Shown here in pieces: positions 32,384-42,070 of a stretch of 64,000 nt of DNA; within the stretch, counting starts at the first letter, position 1; each line of letters begins with the position of its first letter. A model generated the notes under the pieces. The model was not told where the DNA came from, did not search any database, and saw only the letters and a program-made list of their open reading frames with translations. A program made the position numbers and the translations under genes. Origin of the DNA: Paracentrotus lividus (Eukaryota; Echinodermata; Echinoidea; Camarodonta; Echinidae); NCBI GenBank assembly GCA_940671915.1, contig CALNVZ010003426.1:22897896-22961895 (forward strand), written 5' to 3'.

Positions 32384-34060
32384 TTAGCTGTACTGTAACA
32401 CTCTTTCTTCTACTCCTCTCTCTTCAAGCCATTTATTCAAGCTGCCCATCAATATCACTGTTATCCTTCCTCTACTTCTTTTCCCCTTGAACTTTCCTGT
32501 CAGTGATAGATTCGCTAAACCTCCCTTACGTGTTAGGTGTCTCAAAAATGCCAACCGTCTAATTCTTATGTCACAAAGCAGTTTCTGTTTTACATTAGCT
32601 TTTCTTAGCACTTCCTCATTGCTAACTCGATCAGACCATTTGATTTTCGGCATCTGTCTGAGAAGCCACATTTTACAACTAGCCAGATTCTTTGTCATAT
32701 CTGCTGTAATCGCCCATGCTTCACTTCCATACATTAGAACGTACCGGACTGATGTAACAATTAAGTACCCGTATTCTAGTTTTCATACTCGGTGAAGGAT
32801 TTCTAAGGATATTGCTCAGTTTTGAAAAGGTGCTATTTTGAAAAAGTGCTATCCGTCTTTTAATCTTCTTCTCACATCTGGCGTCGTCTGTGATGATACT
32901 TCCGAGGTAATAAAGGACGATACTTGTTTGATGACTTGATCTACTAATTTAGGTTCGCATCTAGGGCTGCCCCTTTTTGTAATAACTAAACTTTCTGTGT
33001 GTGAATTTTTTTTAAATGTTTAGTCCCATTATTTCACTTTCTCTAACTACTATCATGACTATGTCCAAGAGATTCTGTAGTCCTGCAGATTCAGCGAACA
33101 ACACTACATCATCTGCATATCTGATGTTCGTGATAATTTTACCTCCAACTAGGATTCTCTCTTCATTCTTTATTTTTCTAAGGACAATTTCACTGTATAG
33201 ATTGAATAAGTTCGGTGACATCACACACCCTTGTCTAACTCCTCTCTTGATTTCTGTGTACTCGCTGTATACTCACCATCTATTCTTATGCAGGCAGATT
33301 GATTGTAGTAGAGGTTCTGTAACAAGCGGTCCTCTAAAGTGCAACATCTAAAAACCTCGCAGATGATCTTGATGGTACGGACCACAGTTTCTGGGAGATA
33401 TTACATGTACTAGAGAGCACATTCCAAAGTAATCGAAGGGCGGTGTATATGCTGTCGAAAGCCTTACTAAAAACAATAAAGCCGATTGCAAGGGGAACTT
33501 AATTTTCCTGGTACTTTCTATCATACGGCGAAGAGTGAATATTTGCTCAGCAAGATCCGTGGAAGCCAGCTTATTCTTCATAGCTTCTCAGTCTGTTCGA
33601 TATCATCTGGCAATAGACCTTGCAGGAATAGAAAGAAAGGCGACCTCTCAGAATCTCATAAGTTTCCTTACTTTGATGTAGGCACGCGATGATGGTATTT
33701 TTTCAGTCGTTTGGTAAACTTTTTTTTATTCGTCCATGCCTTATACTAAGTAGATGACCAACAATCGTCAACTTAAAAAATAAAAAATAAAAAAATCGGT
33801 CGTCATCATGGTCATACTGCCTAAATTGCAGCTTTTTATCCTTTTTAAGGCATTACTAACTTGAAGGCTGTGTTAAATTTAGAGAACATTGGATGACTCA
33901 AGCGGGTTCAGCGGGGCTGGCTTGGGGCTGTTGAGTACCTCCTCGAAATGTTCACCCCATTTGGCTACAGGGTTTCTTCACCAGATATACCAGAAGTGAG
34001 AAATTCCCCATCTTTCGCCTTGATCGATGAAGACCTTGAGCATGTCATGGATAGGCTGTT
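32384..34060 (-). mobile_element. Decayed non-LTR retrotransposon, RT region
   Basis: Reads 5' to 3' on the minus strand, with frameshifts. Near 33935-33973 VAKWGEHFEEVLNSPKP, then an RT N-terminal segment EQIFTLRRMIESTRKIKFPL (33480-33545). Next is VMSPNLFNLYSEIVLRKI and the catalytic box RYADDVVLFAES (33012-33224), then the C-terminal part with MYGSEAWAIT and RMPKIKWSDRVSNEEVLR-like residues down to a stop at 32384. This is the order of the RT and post-RT region of LINE-type elements. Several frameshifts and stops make it inactive. The endonuclease domain was not seen. Clade not assigned. Confidence 0.85.
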
Positions 34061-34080
34061 AGCAATGCGATGTACAGTTC

Positions 34081-34460
34081 TCATTGTTCCTATTTATTTG
34101 GTCTAACAGCAGTTGGTCTCATAAGTATATGATTGTCTTATAACGTATGGGCTATACCCATTTGGTCTACTAACAATTTGGTCTAATTTCTGATTTACCT
34201 AATAATACTTGGTGTAAGTCTCCCTTGGTCAAATAACCACTTGGTCTATAATTGCCAATTTGTCTCATAGCCAACTCGTATAACAATTTTGTTTAGTATA
34301 CCCAAATCAATTTTGGTTTATATAGTTTGTTACTGGAATTGACCGATTAGTGGTGTTAGACCATGGACATTGGACGACATGCAAAATATCAACTAGACCA
34401 AAAGATTATTACATGAACTGGTTATGACTAAATTTTGTTAGACCATGTGGGGGGGGGGCA
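34081..34460. repeat. TTTGGTCTA iteron cluster
   Basis: Degenerate copies of TTTGGTCTA and its complement recur roughly every 20-40 bp, forward in the left part (34098, 34160, 34181, 34228, 34260) and mainly complementary in the right part (TAGACCAAA at 34394, TTAGACCAT at 34353 and 34439). Same architecture as the other iteron elements in the window; boundaries not clear. Confidence 0.55.
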
Positions 34461-34965
34461 AATGGGCATAAGTCAAAGTGTACTGGCAATTTAAGGTTCT
34501 CATATAATTGCATGAAGTGGTATGCCTCCCAAGATTCCCCAGGCGGTCGACGATACACGTCTGCTCGTTCCCGATTTCTCAGGAAAAGGGGTATATTATT
34601 TTTAGCAGCTCAGTTTGGGGGAAAATCAGGACAATATTTGATATAGGGGTCTTTTATCATTTTCCCCGAAGCTATTTTTAATTAGGGGTAGTTTTCAAAT
34701 CTTTCTAGAACAAACCTAAAAAAGGTCCTGAACATGGTCCCAAAACCTGTGACAGAGGGGCAATTTTGTTCGCTTGCCCCTCCAAAAGCCTGTAATTAGC
34801 GGGGGGGGGGGGGGGGTGTTGATTCGACTCCCCTCTTAATAGAAGCCTGTAAAAGGTCGTTATTTTGAAACGGCTTCCCTTTCAAAAACTTGTGACAGGG
34901 GGTATCTCTAATATTCCAGAACGAGCAAATGTTGGGGGCAGGACGGCCTCCTCTGCAGAAAATAA

Positions 34966-35010
<45 letters not shown>

Positions 35011-35029
35011 GGGGGAGGGAGAGAGAGAA
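34966..35029. repeat. (GA)n microsatellite
   Basis: Purine tract; the Ser/Leu-rich and Arg/Glu-rich reading frames across it are artefacts. Confidence 0.95.
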
Positions 35030-35647
35030 ACATAATAATGATTGGCTCCTATTAATGAGGATGAAAATTGGCACAATTTTCCCTATTAAAGAGCGGTGTG
35101 TATTAAGCTCATTTGTTTTTGCTGTTCTATATAACAAATAGTTAAATACGAACTCTCCACCATTAATGTAAAGCATAAATGAGTAAATTGCAAATGAAGA
35201 TGACAGGTACAGAATGCATTTTCCAAGTTTTAAGAAAATGAAAGAAGACTGAGTGAATGCTTCCCCTGCTGTCCCAGAGTTTTGAATAGGATTGCGTGCG
35301 ATGATGTGTGACTCCTTTGAAAGCATCCACTCAGTTTTTTTTAATCCTTTGACAAAAACTTGGAAATATGAAATTTGCACCTGTCATTTTCATGCGTTAC
35401 ATTTATTATCCTAGAAAGGTATCGTGCATTGTGAAGGTGAGGAGTTCGTCTCATGATCAAACAAATATCCAAAAAAGATGAGCTTATATGGCCTCTCCAA
35501 AATGGATGACTTTTTTTTTTCTCGATACGCACTTCAATGTCCTGAAATTTTTGCCTTTTGCCTTTGTTCCTTTTCCTTATTTGTCTTCCTTTTTCTTCAT
35601 CCTCTCCCTTTTCCTCTCTCTCATCTCCTTCATTTTTCTCCCCCTCC

Positions 35648-35669
35648 CCCCCCCCCCCCCCCCCCCCCC
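35648..35669. repeat. C homopolymer
   Basis: Run of C following a pyrimidine-rich stretch. Proline-rich reading frames here are spurious. Confidence 0.9.
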
Positions 35670-35877
35670 ACATTTTTTTCCCGCCGCTAAAGGAGGGGGG
35701 GGGTGGTTACTTCTGCCCCATGAATACACTTTCTAAAGTAAACGGTGACCTACGTAGGAGGGGAGCCAAATTGACGTTAAACTTATACAGGGCGACTTAT
35801 ACAGGGCGACTTATCTTAAACTTATGGGCTGTCAAATTTGCCTTAGGGGTGAGCCAAAACTAACCAGTATAGCTTAG

Positions 35878-36802
35878 TTAACCCTATCAAGACCAAGGGG
35901 GGGGGGGGCACAATGTGCACCACCGAATTTTCATGTGCCATTTCTATACACTTGGATATTTTTCCATCAAACTTGGTGACTTTTCCTAAAATTTATTCAT
36001 GAACATTTTAATACATATTTTGTGGGGGTATGATATTCCGTGTTGCCATGGCAACCACTAATTGGTAACCATGTTTTTCCATTTTGGGGTCATTTTCGAT
36101 ATCCACAGTTTTAAACAATAATATGGAGGTTTCTTTATTCAAATTGAATTGAAATATCATTCTAAACTGAATACCACTCTTATCCTTATGCTTTCATTAA
36201 ATGGCGCGAAAAAAATAGATATAATAGAAAATATTGAAATAGCAATTTTTCACATTTCTAATCTTTTAAATGAGTTTATCCCTTGAAATTCACAGAGCAT
36301 GATTAGTTCTCATTGTATAGCCACTTTGCATACCTAAACAGTGAAATTAGTACCAAAACTGTTTATATTCAATCATTTTAGTTAATAAGCCGAAGCGCCC
36401 TCTAGTGGTGAAATTGCATTTTTCTTATTTCAGAGAATAAAGCGCCCTCATTTGGCAACTTTGAACATTTTAAATAGATTATTGAACAATGAATAAAACA
36501 TAAAACATATTTCTACCAGTCTCTATCATCAAACTGTGGTTTTAGAGAGACAAAATGATTTAATTCAAATTTTGTGCATTTTTCTATGTATTTCTTTATT
36601 AAACTGTATATAGCGCCCCCATATGGTGATCTTGAGAAATTTTTGTTGTACCAAGTTGTAGAGCTTGAATTGCTCTATCGTTATGCCAATATGAAAGTAA
36701 TTGGTCAAAAAATTATTTAAAAAATATGGAGGGGGGGGGCACAATTATGTGCCCCCCTTGGGCCAATTAACCATGAAAATACCTTGGTCTTGATAGGGTT
36801 AA
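35878..36802. mobile_element. piggyBac-like MITE, TTAA target site
   Basis: Ends TTAACCCTATCAAGACCAAG and its perfect complement at 36782-36802. TTAA plus a terminus starting CCC is the signature of piggyBac elements. Next to each end is a G-run followed by GCACAAT-TGTGC. The interior is non-coding and AT-rich. It is inserted in the left arm of the iteron array. Confidence 0.8.
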
Positions 36803-37561
36803 GCCAATTTGATCGTAAATTTAAGGGGGTGCCAAAATGATGATCGTAAACTTAGTGGCGCCAATTGGGTGCCAAATTGGTCTTAAAGTTAGGGGCACCG
36901 ACGGGTGCCAAATTCAGCTAGGGTGCTAAATTTATCTTTAACTTAGAGGGCGCCAAATCGATCTTACACCCAGGGGCTTGATAGGGAGGCGACGGGGAAT
37001 TAAGTTATGCCAAGTTGCATTAGTTTTTGCAATTTGTGAAAAAGGATGACACTACCTTAAAGGGAATGATTGATTTTTTTTTAAGGATCGTATGATTGTC
37101 CTGAGAGTAAGAAGGCGTGCATATTGATTTTTTAAGGATCGTATGATTGTCCCGAGAGTAAGAGGGCGCCGTCTTAAAATTATAGGGACCGATTTGTCTT
37201 AAACTCAGGGGTCCTAAACTCAGGGGGTGCCGAATTGGTCTAAGTATAAGAGCGAGGCATCAATTTATTTATTAATTTATTTAATTTTTTAATTTAAGGG
37301 TGCCACTTCCATGCCTGTTGGTCACTAGGCTATACATGAAGTAAAATTTTTCTTCTAGCGCTTGAGGCTCGATCACATGAGTTCCAATGAGTTGTTACTG
37401 TGTGTTCTTGAGGAGTTATAACCCCCGTCCGCCCCCCCCCCCTCCCCCCGAAAAAAAATGCCCTATTTGATTGCAGATCAACATTCGCATAAAGACAATT
37501 TCCGCCTGCGCGCGCCTCGCGTTTGCCTGTTTATCTTACTTGTTAATTTATTTTTTCTTGT

Positions 37562-37604
37562 TACCACATATTTATTTATTTATTTATTTATTTATTTATT
37601 TTAT
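37562..37604. repeat. (TTTA)n microsatellite
   Basis: About ten tetranucleotide units. Confidence 0.95.
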
Positions 37605-37780
37605 GTTACCACATATTTCATCATATACGCCCTATCCCCCCAAAAAAAGCAGCACTTCACATTGGCTTGTTAAATGATTTGATGGACAAATTTCAGCTCG
37701 CGCTCACATGATTTTATATTTATGAGGAGATTAAATTTAACATAACCGTTGACAGTGACCCAAAAGTGCTTAAAATCCCA

Positions 37781-37783
37781 CGC

Positions 37784-37816
<33 letters not shown>
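37781..37816. repeat. A homopolymer, about 34 bases
   Basis: Pure A run; no SINE-like body was recognised next to it. Confidence 0.9.
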
Positions 37817-37818
<2 letters not shown>

Positions 37819-38205
37819 GATCACGTACGCTTCGCACACGCATAAATTCCAAGAGGATATGAAATATCCAACAGAATTCAATAATTATATAAATATGCAT
37901 TTGGTAATTAAATGGAGACAAATAGCCAACAATAATTCAAAGGTATATGCTGCTGCTTCCAGTACACACAATTATCATAGTGGGTTAACAATATCAGTTA
38001 GGGTACGCAACATTGTGGAGAGTTGAGGAAAAATTTCGCAACGTTTTGGAGAGTTGAAAAGAAACTACATGTATATTGGAGGGGCTGCAGCTTAGACCCT
38101 GCGGCTCCGCGGCCCCTGTTAATTACCTGCTCCCAGGCGCGTATACAGGATTTTGCACCCCGGGGGGGGGCCCGACGTGATTTTGGCGCCCCTGTGTACT
38201 TTTCA

Positions 38206-38223
38206 NNNNNNNNNNNNNNNNNN
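38206..38223. other. Assembly gap, 18 N
   Basis: Gap between a G/C-homopolymer region and a C run, inside the core of the iteron array. Confidence 0.97.
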
Positions 38224-38349
38224 CCCCCCCCCCCCCCCCCGCCAAGCAAACATAGGCCTACGGCTTAAATCCATATTAAATGATTTTAAGAAGAATTTAT
38301 TCAATTTTTTTTTTCTAAAAGTATATATATATATATATATATATTAATA

Positions 38350-39890
38350 ATTTTAAATACGAGCGCAAAGCGCGATCGGATTTTTTCTCTTCTTTACCAC
38401 CAGAAAGCATTTCAATTTTGTTTTGTTCCTCATCAGCATATCATATGAACGGAAATTGTAATTTGTCCATCAAAAAGATTTGAAAGCAAGCCATACAAAA
38501 TTATTCGAAATTTGACGATCAAGTAATGTGTAATCGAACCAATGTAAATTGATGTTTTGCAGCTCATAATCCTCATAATCTGGTTACAAGAAAGAAAAAT
38601 AGCCGAGCGCGAAGCGCGAGCGGAAATTTGATATATCTGAACGATCTAAAAGCGGGACATATTTTTATGCGTTCCTCAGGAACACAATGTAATAACTTTT
38701 GGAAAAATAATGATGCGAGCGCGAAGCGCGAGCGAAAATTTTGCTCTATGTATAGAGACCAGAAGTTTAGGACCAATTTGGCCTCCATAACTTAAAGACC
38801 AATTTGTTGCCCAGCAACGAGTGTTCCCCAGTAAGTTTACATGTGAAAAAAAGATGAATTTGTATATAATTCTGCTTCCCTCCCTAAGTTTAAGATAAAT
38901 TTGGCACCCCTAAGTTTAAGCTCAATTTGGCGCCATACATATATATTTTAGGTCAATTTTATGTCCCTTTGTTTAAAATCAATTTGGTGCCCCTTATAGT
39001 TTCAGGTCAATGTGAAATGCAAGAAATGTAATGTATAATTAAAAAAGTGTATAAATGTATTGATGGTATCCCATAATGTAAATTCTCTCAAGAGGAAAAA
39101 CAAAAGTGAGCGCGAAGCGCGAGCTGAAATTCCGATGCATTCGAATGATTAGAAAACATGACATTTTAAGCGTTCCTCAGGAAAACAATGTAATAACACA
39201 TTGGTAAAAATGATGCCAGCGCGAAGCGCGAGCGAAAATTTTGCAATGTAAATACAGACCAGGAGACATGGAATTTTAAAATTGTGCTCTATCTACCATA
39301 TTTTAAAGAATTGCAATTTGTTGCCCCCGTAGTTTCAGGCAAATTCGGCACACTTCCACAAGTCTAGGATATAGTTGGAGCCCCTATAAGTTAAAGATAA
39401 ATATGGCGCCCCTACATTTGAGCTCAATCTGGCGTCCCTAGGTTTAAGATCAATTTGGCGCCCCTTTACATCAGATCAAATCGTCGCCCCTAAGTCTCAG
39501 GCTACTTCGGGGCCCCCTAAGTTTCAGATCATTTTGGCGCCCCTAGGTTTAATCTTAATTTGGCGCCCCTAATTTTAAGATCAATTTGGCACCCTCTTAA
39601 CTTCAGGTCAATTCGACGCTCCTTAAGTTTCAGGTCAATTTGAAATGCAAAAACAAATGTAACGTGAAATCAAAATAAATTCAAATGTTTAGATGGTTAG
39701 AATCCCATAAATTATAAAAATGTAAATTCTTGGAAGAGGAAAAACAAAGGCGAGTGCGAGGAGCGAACGGAAATTTTGAAGTATTCGAATGATTAGAAAA
39801 CAGAAAAGTTTATGCGTTCCTCAAGAACACAATGTAATATCTCAATTAAAAAAAAATATGCGAGCGGGAAGCGCGAGCGAAAATTTTGCA
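38350..39890. repeat. GAGCGCGAAGCGCGAGC modules
   Basis: At least six copies of a module with GAGCGCGAAGCGCGAGC followed by GGAAATTTT or GAAAATTTTG (near 38605, 38716, 39108, 39217, 39752, 39862) plus a weaker copy near 38358. Copies are often followed or preceded by GCGTTCCTCAGGAACACAAT (38668, 39168, 39813). Each GCGCGAAGCGC can form a short hairpin. They interrupt the larger GGCGCC array. Confidence 0.7.
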
Positions 39891-41089
39891 ACAAGAAAGT
39901 TTCAAACTTTGCTCTTTCTACATAGAGAATATTTTAAAGGCCCCTTCTGTTTTTTCTTTTTGTTTTTTTTTTTGCCCCCTTAGTTTGTGGTAAATTCTGC
40001 ACCCTCCCTATAGGTTTAGGATAAAGTTGGAGCCCCTAACACTGCCTAAGTTAAAGTTAAATTTGGCACCCCTACATTTGAGCTCAATCTGACGTCCCTA
40101 AGTTTAAGATCAATTTGGCGCCCCCTTAAGTTCAGGTCAATTCGGCGCTTATAAGTTTCAGATCATTTTGGCCCCCCTACATTTAAGCTAAATTTGGCGC
40201 CCTTATTTTAAAGGTCGATTTGGTCGATTTGGCGCCCCTTTAAGTTAAAGTTCGATTTGGCGCCCCCTAAATTTATGGTCTATTTAGTGCCCCTAAGTTT
40301 ATTTGGCGCCCCCTAAATTTAAGCGTAATAGCGGCCCTAGTTTAAGGTCGATGGTGGCGCGGCGCTCTAAATTAAAGGTGCAATAGGCGCCCCCAAGCTT
40401 CAGGTCAATTTGGCCGCCCCCACTCGTTAATATCTAGTTTGCTGTCTGCCCCTCTAAGTTTCGTTATAAGATTTAGCGTCAGCCACTCCGTGAACAGCTC
40501 TAGCCTCGAACTCAGAAGTTTTTAAGTCGAATTCTAGGCGCAGCCCTCGCGTACAGAGCTCCTACAGAGGGGTCAAGATCGGGCGCCCCACCAAATGATT
40601 ACAATGTCAAACTTGGTACAGTTCAGCGGGGCCTGACTGTTCTAACAGCTCAATGCGGCCCATTAACTTAGACTTTAAGGCTCGATTCGGGGGGCGGCCC
40701 CCGCTACACATTTAAAGTCAATTTCATGTGTAGCTTTAACGCCGCGCAGCGGGCTCACGTTAGCTCTCAAAGGTTCGACTTCGGCGCCCCTAAGTTTAAT
40801 AGGTCAATTAGGCGCGACCACACTTCATCAGCTTGCAGGTCGCAGGAGGCTTTGGGCGCCCCAACACACTCTGACCCTAGTCTTTCGGCCCCTGAAAGCT
40901 GAGGGCGGCGGGGGGTGTTCAGCAGTTTTGGCGCCCTCTAGAATGATTATAATGCAATACAATATCGATGGCGCGCGCCCGCCTGAAGTTAATATATGAC
41001 CTGATTAATGGCGCCCCCTAAATTTAAGGTCAATTTGGGCCCCTTAGTTTACTGTCGATTTGCGCCCTTAATTTTTGTTAAGGCACCCT

Positions 41090-41322
41090 TCCCTCCCCTC
41101 CCCTTCCCCCCCCCCCCCCCCTTCCCCTTTCCCTTTCTCTCTCTCTCTCTCTCTCTCTCTCGGCTTTTTCTCTTCCTCTTTTCCCCCTTTTTCCCTTTCT
41201 CTTTTTTTTCTCCTTTTTTTTCTTCTTTTTTTTTCCCTTTCCCTGTCTCCGCCTCTTTTCGGCGCCCCCCTGCACGCCCCCGGGGGCCCGGGCCCGTAAA
41301 GCCCCCCCCCCCCCCCCCCCCC
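41090..41322. repeat. Pyrimidine-rich tract with (CT)n and C runs
   Basis: Low-complexity sequence. The Arg/Glu/Gly-rich and Pro/Ser-rich frames across it are not genes. Confidence 0.9.
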
Positions 41323-41365
41323 AGAATACGCGCATGTGCTCCCAACAACTCTCCTGGATAAACCA

Positions 41366-41392
41366 TATAATATATATATATATATATATATA
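41366..41392. repeat. (TA)n microsatellite
   Basis: Simple repeat upstream of the CNBP promoter region. Confidence 0.95.
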
Positions 41393-41737
41393 CGGTCTGA
41401 TTATGATTTAGGGGGAAACTTTTACTTTTTGTGTTGTTGGATAATTTCATAATTATGATCATGACATCACAAAAACATAAACAAACACACACAAAAAAAG
41501 AGAGAGAAGTTGCGAACAATACCGTCCTACATACTACACGTGCGTACCATGGGTCTCTTCATGCTGCTGCTACGTAAGCCTAATCATACAGGGTGAGCCA
41601 GTGGTACATGTACGGTAACGGAGCCTGCATGCAGCCGAGCTGTCCCCGATCTGTGATCTCTATATACCTCTATACCAGCGGCAAGTAAATCATCTTGTGT
41701 AGTAATGGCGCTCAACTATTTTGCTCTTAAACAAACT

Positions 41738-41763
41738 CACGTGACGCGTTCTTTTTCACGCAG
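41738..41763 (+). promoter_or_regulatory. Candidate CNBP core promoter: E-box and pyrimidine start
   Basis: TCACGTGAC with a perfect CACGTG at 41738-41743 is followed by a pyrimidine stretch TTCTTTTTC (about 41749-41757), 30-40 bp before the ATG. A transcript starting in that stretch would have a 5'-TOP-like leader. Alternatively TTTTTCACGCAG is a splice acceptor at 41762-41763 for an untranslated first exon. Sequence alone does not decide. Confidence 0.4.
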
Positions 41764-41787
41764 TCACAGTTCAGACAACATAAAAAA

Positions 41788-42070
41788 ATGAGTAATTGCT
41801 ACAAATGTGGGAAAGAAGGGCATTATGCCCGTGATTGTCCAGATCAAGATCAGAGGCAAGATCGCGGTGGGTACCGTGGAGGAGATCGTTCATGCTATCG
41901 TTGCGGAGAGACTGGGCACATATCAAGAGATTGCCACAATGGTGGTGATCGTGACGGCGGCAGAGGCGGAGATGGCCGCACGTGTTATTCATGTGGCATG
42001 ACTGGCCATATTTCCCGTGAATGCAGATCCAGTGGCGGTGGCCGACGGGGAGGAGGAGGAGGAGGAGAAG
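41788..42070 (+). CDS. CNBP: CNBP exon 1: knuckles 1-3 and RG linkers
   Basis: Starts MSNCYKCGKEGHYARDC and ends in a Gly/Arg-rich stretch (SSGGGRRGGGGGGE plus one base) at donor GTATGC. The first Cys is residue 4, as in CNBP of other animals where the first knuckle is at the very N-terminus. Confidence 0.95.

Larger units (their letters stand above)
35745..41075. repeat. Large inverted iteron array, GGCGCCCCTAAGTTTAAG unit
   Basis: A degenerate unit of about 26 bp, core GGCGCCCCTAAGTTTAAG then GTCAATTT, recurs dozens of times. At 38750-41070 it is in this orientation; at 35745-35860 and 36803-37250 it is in reverse complement (CTTAAACTTAGGGGCGCC-like). The two arms flank a core of about 1.5 kb (37260-38750) containing microsatellites and an 18-N gap. 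A TTAA MITE is nested in the left arm. No coding capacity seen. Confidence 0.7.

Noticed and set aside
34796..35380. 194-codon minus-strand ORF
   Set aside because: Its middle is the (GA)n repeat and its end a G run; no domain-like composition elsewhere.
41049..41519. 156-codon Arg/Glu/Gly-rich and opposing Pro/Ser-rich frames
   Set aside because: They read through homopolymer and (CT)n low-complexity DNA.
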